A program made the translations under genes and the position numbers. From Trichoplusia ni (Eukaryota; Arthropoda; Insecta; Lepidoptera; Noctuidae), in the NCBI RefSeq assembly GCF_003590095.1, contig NC_039482.1, forward strand, positions 10,991,657 to 11,055,656: a stretch of DNA of 64,000 bases, in the 5' to 3' direction. Numbering within the stretch: position 1 is the stretch's first letter; the number at the start of each line of letters is the position of its first letter. This document shows, one piece after another, positions 24,280 to 37,944 of the stretch. Below the pieces are notes generated by a model, which was not told where the DNA came from, did not search any database, and saw only the letters and a program-made list of their open reading frames with translations.

Positions 24280-24915
24280 ACTGTTTTGTACGAAATGGTC
24301 TTTTGGTTGTTTTATTTCATACCTACGAACTTAGTATAAATTTGTAACTGCAACTACTGCAAGCCTAAGTATACCTAGTAATCAAGCTACCACTACTAAT
24401 GTAGTTGTTTATTTACAAATTAAATACTTGACTATAAATTCAATACTCACTTCAAATTTTACTTCAATACTCAATACTCAATTATTTATTGCGTTCCATA
24501 ATGTACATTAAGGTCTTAAAATCTAATAATACAGAACCATTACGGACCCTGTCGGGCACAGCAAAATCTTAGGACTTAACTATCTTCTTTTTCCTTGGCT
24601 TTAACTGAACAACAAGGTTTATAACATGAGCAATATGCTTGCTGCCGCGGAAGAAGTGTCGCTCTCATAATTATTTAAAGTTTCGAGACTTCTACTGAGA
24701 GGAATTCGATATAAAATCTTCGAAGATTGCAAAATCCACTTTGGTGTAAATCACACCACCGCACACCCACTCGGCATTCTTTTTCGCAGAACGGTAGCGA
24801 AAATTTGGATATAAGTATAGAACCGAAAGAAAAAGAAAACCAAGGGGATGAATAACTTTTCTTCCCAAATAAAAACCAAAACTTGTATGCAACAATTTAT
24901 TATATAAAACATTAT

Positions 24916-24921
24916 TTTATT
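24916..24921 (-). terminator. PP6 poly(A) signal
   Basis: AATAAA on the minus strand 39 nt beyond the PP6 stop codon. A second copy lies at 24896-24901. Confidence 0.6.
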
Positions 24922-24959
24922 ACACTTGGGGGAATACTTCTTACTTATGTTTTGACAAT

Positions 24960-27900
24960 TTACAGGAAATAAGGCGTTGTGTGTTGTGGGGGCACTTCTC
25001 TCTCGCCATCGGGCACGGCTTGGAACAACTTCGCGGTTCTATCGTTTACTGTGTTGAATTCTAGTATAGACGCCACGTTGCCGCAGCGGTAACAATAGTT
25101 AGGGGCCGACCACACCGTCACTAGACGTTTGTCGAACATATATTTGTAACCTGTGGGCAAAGAAAATTTTATATGAGGTTAAAAAAGGTTTAATGAGCCA
25201 AATGTTTGCTGTATCTTACCTATGCAATTGAGCAATAATGACGCAATCACAAAATTTCTAATTAAAAGCATAGATCTTATATGAAAACGTAGCTAATTAA
25301 AAAAAAATAGTTAAAATGGTTGAGTTGGACTAAACTTACACAGAATAACAATCAAGTATAACCATGTGTAACAGTGTAGGTAGTAAATAGAAAATTATTC
25401 ACTTACCATCATTTACAAGTTGATGAGCTCGACAGATTAGATTCAAATTATTGTAATTCATAAACAGCTCTGTGACATAACTACCAAACAGCCACCCTGC
25501 ACCTCTAGGGCTTACGGACCTGCAAAGAACACATGCATTCTCTTAGAATATACATGGGGAAGAAACCAGATCAACTGGAGGATAGTTTTGTAAATCGACG
25601 ATGAGATATAATATAAAATTGACAAAAAAAATTGTCTGTCAGAGAGATGTCCAAGAAATATTGGATAAGTACGTATTATTTATTATATCTCGTAAACATG
25701 AATTAATGGAACACAGTAAAAAAACATCGCAAGTCACGTCACTTACCAGTAGCTTTTTAATAGCAATTGATGTTACTAGCCCCCGCTGCCATACATTTCA
25801 TCATCTTAATAATATGTGCTCTTAATCGTCCTTAGTTTTTAAGGATATGATAATATGAAAAATACGTATTCAATATTTTTCGGAAATCTGTCTGACGACT
25901 AAACAGATGATATTTTCAGATAGATATAGGCAAATACCCTATTAGTTTAAACATTGTATCCATTTACTCACCACATCTTGACATCAGCTGGATCTGACCA
26001 TAGGAGATCACAGAATGCTCCTTTGTGTGGTATTTGTTGATTTCTATCAATACATCGGATTTGATCTAACATAGATATATCCGGGGACAGTCCACCATGG
26101 ACGCATAACACTGTCTCATCTATTAACTGAAAAAAAAAACAATAAAAGTTAATACAAGGTTTTGTATTCCACCATAGTTCAACAACAGGAAATTGCATCC
26201 TTTCAAAGGTATTTTGCAAAATAATTGAAAAAATTGTGTGGTTAAGGGCCACACAAGTGCAACAAACTAAACACCTATATGTAGAGTTTGTGATGCCATT
26301 GTCTTACATAACTTTTGTATGTATGGCATCTCTCAAGACATCTATTTATATCAATATAGCAGTAGTAAGCCAGTCATAGGATCAAAGTAATTATAACTTT
26401 AATTAAAAAAAGCAAAATAATGCTAAAATATCAAAAGCTAGTCTTATCACTATTCATGTTGAGTCATTGATCCTTTTTGCTGTCATGATAATAATTACAT
26501 CAAAACACTTACAGCTGCAACAGTGAGTAAATCAAATACTCGACAACAGTCCTTCCATGCATTCGCATTCCCATATTTATTGAGGCACTCATCATAGAAT
26601 CCATATACTTTTGTTATTTGACATGTTTCATGGTTCCCCCTAAGTAGAATAATTCTGAAAAAAAAAATACCACTACATTTAAAACCAGTTCACATTCTTT
26701 GTGTAGCTTATGTTACTCTGTGCCTGTAATTGAAATTAGAATAAACCCTTTTTTATGAGAATATGGAATGGAATAAAGATTGCATCTCGCAATGTGAGAT
26801 AAATAATTGAACAAAAATTGATCAAAGATAAAAAAATTGAATCCAGAACACATTATGTTGTCTTCACAAATTCAGTTTAAGTTGGTTTACAAGTTATATA
26901 TATAATTAAACACAATTCTTACTGGTTGTTGCTTTAATTGACCTTTTAACAGAGTATTGACTGAAATGTACTAGCAATGTTAAAATAGTCAACATCATTA
27001 TAATCAGGCACATATTATTTTATCTTAAGATGTTATCAGCTCTTTAAGATTCATAAATAAACAGCACTATATATATATATATATATATATATAAATATGG
27101 TTATAGAATATATTGTATTATGGATGAGTATAGCAAATTTCAACATACTCTGAGATAATTTGATTAATAAAAGTGATGGAAGATTTAATAATCCTAATGC
27201 TATGTCAGGAGAATTTTCCAAATCGGATTATAATTCTAATAAACACTTTATTAATTATTTACTATTCTAATAAAGGAAGAGTGTAAAATGTAGTCCATTT
27301 CTAAAATATTTCATTACTATTTGGTCTTAATGGTTAGATAATATCAATTATTACAACATACCTGTCTGGGTACCTCGCTTTGAAAGCCATAAGTAGCGTG
27401 AGTGTTTCCAAGCTGTAATAGCCACGGTCAACATAATCTCCCATAAATATATACTTTGTATGTGGTAATTGACCCCCTATGTGGAATAACTCCTCCAGGT
27501 CATAAAACTAAAAAAAAAACATTTAAAAAGTTATTAACTTCAGAAACACTGCATTGAATTAGGATAAAGGTACCTACAACATAATTTAGTAGTGGATTCA
27601 TTTTCAATTGAGGAAAAATTTATTACTATCTGTAAAGTTAGAGCCTTACATTGAAAGGGGTAATTTAGCTGACAAGTAAACAAAGAGATACGATTTATCA
27701 AAATGCTTAATCACTACACTCGTATAGAATAACAAAAAGGACTTATTTGTTGATCCTTAATGATATTTCCTCGATTAAAACCTTAATATGACAGACAAGT
27801 TTTTGTCTCTTGCTTAACCTGTGCTTGAATAATTTAGTTTAAAAACTGAGGTTAAAAGAGGGAGGGAGTCGTAGAAGTTGTATGAACCGCATTATTATAG

Positions 27901-28080
27901 AAAAATGTAATTTACCTGGCCATGTATGTCCCCGCAGACGGTTACAGGTGTCTGCACCGGCTGTACATTTGGCTCCTCCAACAACAAGTCACACACAATA
28001 TTGCAAAGCTCCCGTAAGTCATCTTCGGGTAAATATTTACACCTCTTGGCGATCTCTATCCACTTATCCACGTCACTCAT
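24960..28080 (-). CDS. PpV: Serine/threonine protein phosphatase 6 catalytic subunit, 6 exons, 303 aa
   Basis: PPP-family metallophosphatase, the PP6 catalytic subunit (PpV in flies, PPP6C in mammals), acting with regulatory subunits in cell-cycle and signalling control. Exons in transcript order: 28080-27916, 27507-27362, 26654-26513, 26126-25972, 25519-25407, 25150-24960, all GT/AG and in phase. Metal and catalytic motifs are present: GDIHGQ (50-55), GDYVDRG (78-84), RGNHE (109-113), VHGG (160-163) and RAHQ (233-236). YRCGN is followed by a C terminus ending TTPYFL, the methylated-leucine tail of PP2A/PP4/PP6. The N terminus (KWIEIAKRCKYLPEDDLREL) and overall match place it in PP6 rather than PP4 or PP2A. 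The length equals the fly protein. One oddity: residue 115 is Cys in NHETCQI, where this subfamily usually has Arg. About 730 nt separate its stop from that of eIF3i. Confidence 0.94.
27068..27093. repeat. (TA)13 microsatellite in a PP6 intron
   Basis: Uninterrupted TA run of 26 bp between PP6 exons 2 and 3. Likely length-polymorphic. Confidence 0.95.
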
Positions 28081-31000
28081 AGTGTGCAGTATTTTATAAA
28101 AAGGGGTCGTTTATTTTCTTGACTATATACAGCAACGATTTTTGACTGAGATGTTAGAGATGCGCTAACGTGCTGTCTTAATAAGAATCGAATAGACTCG
28201 ATTTCTTGAAGATTTTTTTATCAGAATTATAATAAATTTAAAAGAATTACTGAATAGCGCTTGACTAAAGCATAAAATTTGTAATTAATACAGTTCAAGG
28301 CACAAAATTTAACTTTTTTTGACAGTGATTGGCAATTTTTTAATAACGATTCAGATATCTCATTGAATGATCTCAATAAAATATTACGTCGAACACCTCT
28401 ACAGTTGACATTCGCGACATTATCAGAGCGTTTAGGAAGCTTGTTATTAAATTGTTTTATTACAATTCTTGCAAAATAATTACGGTTTTATGTAAAATAT
28501 CATGAATAATAAATATCATATGAATAATTTTACTAAAATATTGGAGGATACATATACTAGAGATGCGGTATTAGCCTAATGGAACTGTGGCCAAGATTTG
28601 CTAAAGCCACGGGATAGTTGGGATGTCCTACATTTTCGCCTCTTGCGACGAAAAATTTTTTATGCTTAATGTTATAAAGCTTTTCGTCAATATTTAAAAA
28701 CTTTAAAGTTTTTATGCAGAGACAGTGAAAAAGTAGTCAGTTTTTTTATCGCCCTAATCTTAGAAAGCGGAAACGCTACCAGATTTTTCAGAGTTTTTGA
28801 CTAATAGGTTTACAAAAACTTTCGAACCATTTACAAGAAAACCGAGTAGAGAGTAGAATACATACTATATTATTTTGACTAGAAGATCTGCTTTATGAGA
28901 AATGTTTCGGGGTAGATTTTAATATATATGTTTCCCGATTATTAACAGCTACTTTTCAACCTTTCTGAAAAAAATAGTTAAGCTAAACAAACGTCTTGCA
29001 AATAATACAATCATTTACACTTAAGAATTTATTTAATGATAAACAAACATGCATGTACATTTTTTAATGTTATGACATTTCGTTATTCATTAGCTTTATG
29101 GTGCTATCTGATATGCTGCTGTGGAGAGGTTAAATAAATGATCATTATGTACTACTTGAACTTAATGCTAAAAGCACATTAGGTATTGAAATACAACAGA
29201 TGATTTGTAGCAAAATATGTAGCTGGGACGGATAGTTTTTAATTTCCATGAAAAAATGCACTAGCAAAAACATAATTTTTATTTGACTTTAAAAAAAATA
29301 ACATAAATAAAAAAGAGTACTGTTTTGGATAACAACAGAAACATGAGTTTTTGTATTTTTTATAATACTATTACACTATTCATTAAACCTAAAATCGGCT
29401 GTTTTCTTTAATTTCACAACAATTTTTATTTCAAAGAAAACCAGTCCGATTAGTAGTATAACCGCCCGAGTTCGGAGCTACCAAGGCATCATAAATCACA
29501 GAATGCTATTTTTTGAGATACGAATCATACATTGGAAATAGACGCGTCAAATTACAAAACAATAAATAAGTACCGGTGATGGTCCAGATTATTAAACTTT
29601 ATGGTATTCATAAAATAGGTTTGAAATAAACCATAATCGAAATAAAGCATAAAGTAAACAAATCTTGTGGTGACCACCATAATACTAAAAGTAACCTAAT
29701 CAAAAACAACAAAACAAGATACGTACAATAAAAAAGCATGTCTAGCAATTTCAAGTTCCTTCACCTATGTTTTGAATTTTTTTTATCAACTTTTACAGAT
29801 ATAAAAATTACTTAATCCCGAGAGAGTACCAAGTGATCACAGATTTTGAAAATTCCGCTCATCTATCAGTACAAAAGTAACCAACTTTCTGAAACGGATT
29901 TACCTATTAGCTACGACATGAAAGCTGATGCATGCCCATCTGTTACATCCACTTCAAGTGCAAGGTGACCAAATCATTACATGCCAGTCACTACTACCTT
30001 AAAAATAACATACATTCCCTTAATATGTTATACACACCATGAGCATGTACCTGTTTTCACAATTTTCTATATTACGAAGATATGCTATCATAATTAGGTC
30101 TACTAATTTACGTTTGCAAGCCAGTACCGTTTGAATAAAATTACAAATGCATAATTACTTTGGCAAATACAAAGACGTTTAAAACGCACAACCTCGCTAT
30201 TGACTATCATGTATAGTCAAACAGTAAATAAATAAAAATTTGAAACTCAACAACTAACACAAAAGTACTGGCGTTCAAACATATTGGAGGTGAAAATACT
30301 GACAGTTGGTGTGAAATACACTCTTTTATAGGTTTTAAATAAAAGCAGTTTCTCCCTATTGTCACCATTCAACCCCCATGCCTAGTTATTGTATCGTTGA
30401 ACACATAACTGCAAATAGAGAGTGGCAGGTGCCAATTTTTGATTAACCAAAAAGACCCTGTTACAAATGTATAGGCTATACGTATTAAGCTTATCAATAC
30501 CTAAAGTTACACACTTCATACTTAAATAACGAGAATTATAAATACTAATGTTAAAGAAGCTCGGCAAAGTATTTGTTCCACTACCAAACAAAGAGTTCAT
30601 GTTGATTTAGCAAAAATATGTATTATGCAAACGGATGTGTCGTAAAAAAGCCTGTTAGCAAAACTAGGTAACAAATATATGATCAAATGAGTCAAATTAG
30701 GAGTCATTAATCAATGGTGCATAACCTAATCTTGTCTATATTGAGAAGCGACATCGTCAAACGTCAATGTGAACTTAACAACTAAAACAAAAAGCAAAAA
30801 AACTCATAACCAAAGTTATTTCGAAGTTAATTCCGTAAGTATTTTAGTACTAGGCTACTTATACTGGAAGAGTTTAATTTAGATGTAACCTATGTACTAC
30901 AGAGTACATTACATGTTTATAGCTTAAAATTAAAGGTGCTCCTACAAATTAATTATAAGCAGAGATCCAAAATCAGGGTTAATAGGGACAGTCTTGATAT

Positions 31001-31307
31001 AGTGACGTGTCCCGTAACTACCTCGTTAGCGATTACAAACAAGTTAACACTAAAAAACATGGGTAATAAGATCTCTAGGTAATCAGAAATATGTAATAAG
31101 AATTACATTCAGCTTGATTAGAAATATCAGTTCCGTGTTCAAACACTTCGATTTCGATTCGGAACACATTGTGGTAATATTAAACACAATTTTTAAATTC
31201 TTGAGGTAAATTTGGTCATGCTATTTTTCGAGATTTGACCTAATGGTCGACAGAATTGACAGGTATTTTTTTGCGAAGCAATTGTTGTGGGAGATTGTGT
31301 GGCGAAT
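28081..31307. other. Intergenic region between PP6 (5' side) and Ro60 (3' side)
   Basis: 3.2 kb of AT-rich DNA. It must hold the PP6 promoter (right of 28080 on the plus map) and the Ro60 3' UTR (left of 31308). I see no conserved open frame, RNA gene or readable mobile element. Possible minus-strand AATAAA signals occur far from the Ro60 stop (for example at 29426-29431), so the Ro60 3' end is unresolved. Confidence 0.5.
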
Positions 31308-34300
31308 TCACTTGAACTGGCCGAGGACGAAGGCGTCCATGAGCTTGGGCACGTGCTCGTCGACGCCGATGATGTCCAGCACGCCCGCGTGGCTGCCGTC
31401 AGTGGTACACACGCGGTGAGACGCCAGGTTCATGACGATCAGCCTGGAAAGATGCTCAATTATAAATTGTGGTCTATTGTGCATAGGTTAAAGAGAGACT
31501 CAGTTATCTATCACAGTTAAGAACAAAGCCAATTTTAAAGACGAAATTGGTAATAGCACTCAACTCATTACACATTAAATACAAATAGTGATTGATTTGA
31601 ACTTCTGGTCTGGAACCTCGGTATTCTTAGTCAGGAAAGCGAGTACTCCTGACTGAGGATACAGAGCCTTACAGAGGTCCATGTCCTGTTTTGTTAAATA
31701 TTGCTATTTCGATATTTACCTAGCCTCAGTGATCCCAGAAGCCTCCCTATAGCGCTGCAGAGCTCGCACGGGGCAGTGGTCTGGCACCTCCTTGGCGGGC
31801 GGCGGCGGCGGCCCGTAGCGACCTCCCGGCCCGCGCCCGCCGCGGCTGCTCTGCTCCAACTCCATGTAGCGCGTAGTACGGTCCACCATGTTGATGAACA
31901 CGTCGAACTTCTGATTCGTTTTCGTTGCCCATTCGATAGGTGCGTCTAGCTGCACGCGGCCTAAGTTAGCTTTCTGTTAGGGATAAAAATAGATTTGTTT
32001 ATTGAAAAGAAAATAACGGGAAGATTGTGTGAACTCAGACCATGCACTGGTTAAATAAAATATTAGATACTGCTAGCAAAAAAAGTCGGTCAGGCGCGAC
32101 GCCTAAAGTTTCATTAACACACTAAAATTACTTTCACATGAGCCAAAAAAACTCTGGGAATTTTAAAACTTCCCAGAATTTTTTTACTTTTTCAAAAATC
32201 TTTGCTAGCTGTAGAATTTTAAAGGACAAAACATTTTAGCACTATTGAACACAAACAAGACAGTTACACAATACATACCCTAAACAGGAATTCAGCCTCT
32301 TCAATGTTGCTAAAGTTGCGTTCGATGGTCAGGACCTGCACACCATCCTCGGTAAACACAGCCAACTTGACATGGCTCTCTCGCTTCAAGATTTGCAAGG
32401 CCAAGATTATAGCTGTAAGGAAAATTTTAAAGGATGATATTGCAATAACAGTTCTTGGCTGTACTTACAATGTTTCGTAATATTTGCTTTGGTACACAAG
32501 GTGAAGCATTAAAGTTGTGTAAGTTTACTTTTAGTAATGCTTAATGCATTGTACAGTAAATGACAGTAGTGCTATGTTATGTTGAGGACCATTGTTACAA
32601 TGCTCACCTGACATCAAGATAGTCCTCTAGGGGTAAATTTTACAACATCCTTTGATTACTACTTGGGTTGTGTCATAATACTTGTAATTTTGTTTTATAG
32701 TCACAACTGACTATTCAAGTAGGTCTATTCTTACCTGCATGGCCCGGGGTGATGTTCCTGTTGTAGAAGCACTCGGCTAGCAGGTGCTTCTTGCTCTTCT
32801 TCTCAATGTCAGCGTCACCGCCTCCGCCAGGAGTGGTCTTTGTGGCTGTCTTCTTGCCCTTCTTCGGCACTACAAAACTCTTGCAGAAATGACGACCTAC
32901 GAGTAGTTGAAAATGTAAAGTATTTACATGTTGAATTTTCATTTAACTAAAGGCTAATTTTTCAATCGCCATATAACTTTTATTCGACGAATGTGTTTGA
33001 CAGCTATTTAAGTATAGAAAATATGTCAAACGGCCAAATTTATTCCTCAGCTAAAAGTTAACTGATTATTGAAAAATCGGCCATAAAATACATTAATTAG
33101 CTAGACCATAGATTAGTACTCGCTTCGCCAGTTGGGTATAGGACTTAAAAGGCAAGTGCGCGCGACGATTGACTAACAATAACATTTTGCCTGCTTTCCC
33201 ATAACACTTGGACTTCTACTTCCCAGCCATCCAGCCGACACTTAGCTAAGTGACGATCTAAAACGTTTATTTTTCTATACATTGTACTTGACAAAGACAG
33301 CTTCCGCAGGTACATACAGGCTATATTTTACTCAGAGGCGAACTTGGATTCGGCTTCAAGTATCGCAATACTACAAAGTCAAACCTATTAGTTGGTATTG
33401 CTTGCTTGCTTACCCTTGAACATATGGTGTCTCATGTCCATGGTGATCATGTAGCGCGCGTTAGTGGGCGGTGTGAGCACCCACGTGAGGTCGATGAGCT
33501 TGCTCAGAGCGGTCATCACGGCCGGGTTCGGGGGCTGGTCGATACCTATACATATTTAAACATTATTTAACACTGACTACTAAGGTAATAGTTCAATTTG
33601 GTTTTGGATTACTAATTGGTACTTGGTACAGATATACCAAGTTAAATTAACGAAAACTTGACATCACCTACAGTTACTCTCGGAAAGATGATTCAGTCAA
33701 ATGTCAGATGTGTGAACAAAAGATATTGAGTTTGCAGACAGATTACAACAATACATTCACTCGATAACACACTAACAATTAATCTTTATAAAACATTTAT
33801 TTGAACATTGACCTATCCCACGAGTAAAGAGCGGTAAGTACCAAAGCGGCAGAACAAGTTTTACTGCTTTGAATACTAAGATCAAACGAAGGGAGGACAT
33901 ACCCCAGTGCTTGATTTCCTTAGGGTGTCGCCGGGTGGTGGTCCACTCCCACAGGCCGGTCTTGCTGTCGAACATCTGGCGTGTGCGGCGGCGTGTCTCT
34001 TTCTCAGCTGCCACTTTAGCTTTCTCGTATTTCATTGGCCTAAGAAAATAGATGAACATTATTTTATTTTCCCAGATCCGCCTACCGTCGATTTTGTAAA
34101 ATTGTTTTATTTTAGTCTTAGAACTTCTATAGGATAGAAAATATTGACACAAAACAGTTTTAGTAAGTGATTTCAAAACAGAACACATGAAACGAAATAG
34201 CAGACTGACTCACTCTTACACAAATTAAATACTAACTATCCACTAATTAGGCTGACTTACTTGGACTTCTTTTTATAGTTGCACAGAGTAATGTACACGG

Positions 34301-37300
34301 CAAGCGGTGTGAGCTTAGATTGCTTGATGAGGTCTTGGTTGCTAAGCAACGACACGAGGATCGCAGTTGTTGTGGAGTCGCTAGTCAGGAATCCCATGTT
34401 GTGGATACGTTGGAGGTGATACAGTACATCCTCTAAGGTAAACTGAGGCAGTACTGCGTTCCAAACCTGATGAAAAAATTTGCTTGTGTGAGTAACTCTG
34501 ACTTTGCCTTGCTTCAAAAAATGAAGGAAATACTTATTTTTACAGATTTAAACAGAAACTAAATAACTGAAAATAGTGTTTCTAGTAAATGAAGATGTGT
34601 TTGAAAAGTATTAACTTTTGTTTCCTAAACTCACATCCTGTGACGTCAGCAAGTGTCCAGGGACGTGATCAAGGGTGAACTGGTTCTGCGTCGCTATAGC
34701 AGCTGCGGCTACGGGGTCCTCGCAGTGTCGCATGTCCTCCACCTTCTGAATGTACTCTAAAATCTCCTTGGTCCCTTCCTTGTCGCCAAGCAGTTGCTTC
34801 GCACGCTTCAGACCGAAGATCGCGTACTTGACGACGGCATCCCGAGCTGAGGACAAACAAAAGTTTGGTTAGACAATAGTCAAGCATTTATTTCTCGATT
34901 CATCATAGAAGGGAAGTCATTTTACCACAGGTTATAACAATGTCTGCTAAAAAGCCGACGAACAAAAAGTGATCTTAAAAGGAAAACGATTTTAACCTGT
35001 TTCAAAAATTTCCTGTTTTCCTAAAGCGAGATTTAATCTTGTTGGTTTTTGCATAACTATACTAGAATAAAACTAGTGATAAAATGTAAAATCTTAAGCG
35101 GATTTTGAAATTTCTTCACAGTAAATAATAATAACCAAGTATTTAACTAAGGGAACTTAAGACCTTCAACTCATTTGCAAATTCCGGATCGTAGTCAACG
35201 AAATACACGTACCTAATAATAAGTTGTAAGACCAGATAATCATGAAGAAATAAACGATTCTTATTCAAGAACTGGTACTTATGAGATCCTCTAAGGAACA
35301 ATGAAATAAATGGGGTCGTTTCGAAGAGAAAACGCACGTGCGAACATAAAGAAGGACTCTATAGAAAGATCTACATACCAACGTTCGATATACATTCGAA
35401 ACTAGTTTTGAATTCCGTTCACATAAAGAACAATCTTATCATAGTTTCGCTGCCCTACTTACGTAGGCAATTAGAATAACTTTTATTTCTCTTTTTAGTA
35501 AAGAGTATAGCAACAAAGAAAAAAAAAACAAATGAAACATATACGAATTATTTACGTAGAAAACATTATTCAATGAATATAATGTAATGTAATTTCAACT
35601 TGATCATGATTAGTAACTAGATCTCAGAACGCAGGAAATAAATGTCCAATGTGTAAACATTTTAAGGTATTGTCAGATTGCCTCCTATTAGCATAGCAAC
35701 TGTGCATAGCGTATTGACCGCCGTAGGGGGGCCAAGTACTTAAAGGCGCAAATGAAACACTAGCGGACGAAACTAATCAAACAATCGCGTAGATTGCAGA
35801 GGCTAAACCCTTTTAGGCGGCAATAGTTTTTGATGTACTTTTTATGGGATTTTTGTTGTAAGCGTTTAATTGTCGTTAAGCGAATATTGCTATAAAAAAT
35901 ACAGAAATTACGATATTGATTGTCGCACTGCCGCCGGAACAGTACAAGTTAAATAGAATAAGATTGAACTACATATACTAGAAAATAACCGTAAGCTTAG
36001 TAAAGCGACTTGTGACAAATAAATTTGTGGATACAGTGGGTATCCACACAAATTCATTTGTCACCCAACCGATTTCTTTTTCAACCTGTTACCAACAAAC
36101 AGGTTAAAAAAATAAATTCCTGAAACCCTCAGTCCGATTCACACTTGAACGATTTTTCTATTCTATTCAAAATATACATAGCCAGTCACTCACATTTACA
36201 TGCACACATTAGACCATTCAGAAATCACAGTGGAATAAAAAAGTTTTTTATGTGCATAAACTCAAAAGCAGTTGCATCAAAATGTAACAATGTTCTTACC
36301 AAAATCGTTTTCGGGTATTTTCACATGGGACTTTCTAAGAAGGGTTTTGTGGGAGCGTCCATGGCGAGCGCGGACTCGCGTCATCTCCTTCGCCAATTCC
36401 ATTGGCTCCTTGGTAGTGTACCACTCCTTGACATTCTTGCACCAACCTCTGCCATTGCCTAGTTCAAGAAAAAAAAAAGTTGTATGAAATTACTCAGTAG
36501 ACCGATTAATGTTTATTACTTTCTATAAAGTTTAAATCACATTGCAACAGCATTAAATTAATTGAAAATGTATTTCAGCATTTTGTGAAATTATGTAACA
36601 CTGTATCTTGAAAATATCAATACACCTTTCACTTTCTTTTAAAGGTTACCTTGCAGTATTACTTGAATGCATATTGCTAAGCATTTATAATTTGTATAAG
36701 GGCCATACATTATTTACAGATTTTATGATAACTTACCAGTCTTCAGAATCCTTGTAAACTTATTGAAGAGCATCATCTGTTCCGGAGTGATACATATTTC
36801 AGCCGCAGCCTTGTAAGTGGCTTCCTTAACAGTGGAGTTGCCGATCATCAAACATTTGGCCAGAGCAAATGCTATTGTCTCAAACCGAGTGTACCAACCA
36901 TCCTTGCATGCCTATAAACAATAAATCCTTCAGACAACAAATATAACTAGCAGTGTATCACGAAAAAGTAATAGAAACTCATTAATAATGCATACATGCC
37001 GACTCTTAATACAAACATCTTCTAATTAAGACTTTTTTAGCACTGATACTTGCTGGATTAAGAAACTGGTTTATGGCTTAAGTTTCTTTTTAACTTAAAA
37101 CTAGTATTAACATCAATATGTACACATACAGACTTGTACATATCTTAGTTTGGCCATCATCTCTTTTCAAAAAAGTTGGTATATAAAATTAAATACTTTA
37201 TTACATCAAAAAAAGAACTTTTGTCATTGTTAGACATAAAAATATGCATAAGAGCAATCACACTCCTATAAAATAACCTATCTAACTTTCTAGAAAAATG

Positions 37301-37944
37301 AAAGGTTTCATTTATATCAGTTTGTTAACAGAATTGTAAAAAGGATTAATATTATAAGAAGTAATATTTTTAATGTATACTGAGTTAACTGTCGCTAGGC
37401 AACCTTGGAGTGCATCACTACTTGCCTCAATTTTACTGTACAGGCTAAATCTAAACTTTAACAAATCTAGCAAAGTTTAATAAATATTCCTCACATTATT
37501 GATCATTAAAACTAATGATATAAGCATAAAACACATATCAAAGGGTGCTACCAACAGCACACAACAGGGGAATTCCCCCAACATAAATACCACACTCACA
37601 ATTCTACTGTACAGAAATCACCATGCTACAGGTTTAGAAATTAATATAAGCTATCAACAAGAAATAGTTGAAGATAAATATTATGTGAATAAGAAATAAT
37701 TACTTGCAAATTCTACCCTAAAACAAATGTAAATTAATATACATACCTTCAAAATGATGTTGACAACTTCAACATTCGCTGGATTGGTTGCAAAGATTTC
37801 ATTCAAGACAACAAGTTTGTCAGCCTCAAAATACTTGTGAGATGTCCAGCATCCAGGGAAGTACTTAGGAACCTCATTGCCAGTGTGAAGGAACCGCGTC
37901 AGGCGATTATACAGCTTCGGATCAAGTGTAGCCGGCTCACCCAT
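31308..37944 (-). CDS. Ro60: Ro60 / TROVE-domain RNA-binding protein, 11 exons, 634 aa
   Basis: Ring-shaped HEAT-repeat protein that binds Y RNAs and misfolded small RNAs (RNA quality control). Exons: 37944-37747, 36911-36737, 36458-36300, 34846-34635, 34466-34261, 34039-33903, 33545-33414, 32896-32735, 32412-32279, 31973-31720, 31443-31308, all in phase. The TROVE domain is at about 10-390: an early TRFLHTGNE segment, then the RNA-binding stretch SHKTLLRKSHVKIPENDF, which matches the family's SHKDLLRLSHLK. The vWA-like domain starts at about 393 (RYMITMDMRHH) and ends with GVLDIIGVDEHVPKLMDAFV, like the human C terminus. It is about 100 aa longer than human Ro60 because of a Lys/Gly-rich loop (about 418-445) and an Arg/Gly/Pro-rich loop in exon 10. 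The metal-site (MIDAS) residues are largely missing. The start is the first in-frame ATG; an upstream in-frame TTG at 37959 is not used. A divergent neighbour (CCDC28-like) starts 1.1 kb away. Confidence 0.9.
33414..33545 (-). CDS. Ro60: Ro60 exon 7: start of the vWA-like domain, lacking the DxSxS motif
   Basis: Encodes residues 363-407. At the first strand of the vWA fold the protein reads MITMDMRHHMFKG, with Asp399, Arg401 and His403. In human Ro60 the equivalent segment is DVSAS, the DxSxS signature that holds the metal ion. Only the Asp remains. Splice sites and frame are intact, so this is a substitution in an otherwise normal exon. Confidence 0.85.
34847..36299 (-). other. Ro60 intron 3
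   Basis: 1.45-kb AT-rich intron. Phase matches directly across it (Ala178 is split), so no missing exon is required. No repeat or gene recognised. Confidence 0.8.
36912..37746 (-). other. Ro60 intron 1
   Basis: 0.83-kb AT-rich intron with consensus GTATGT donor and ATAG acceptor. Nothing else recognised. Confidence 0.85.

Noticed and set aside
24692..24895. Minus-strand open frame of 67 codons between eIF3i and PP6
   Set aside because: It has no recognised domain or splice support and lies in the presumed PP6 3' flank. The stretch GGVIYTKVDFAIFEDF looks slightly protein-like but is not enough to call.
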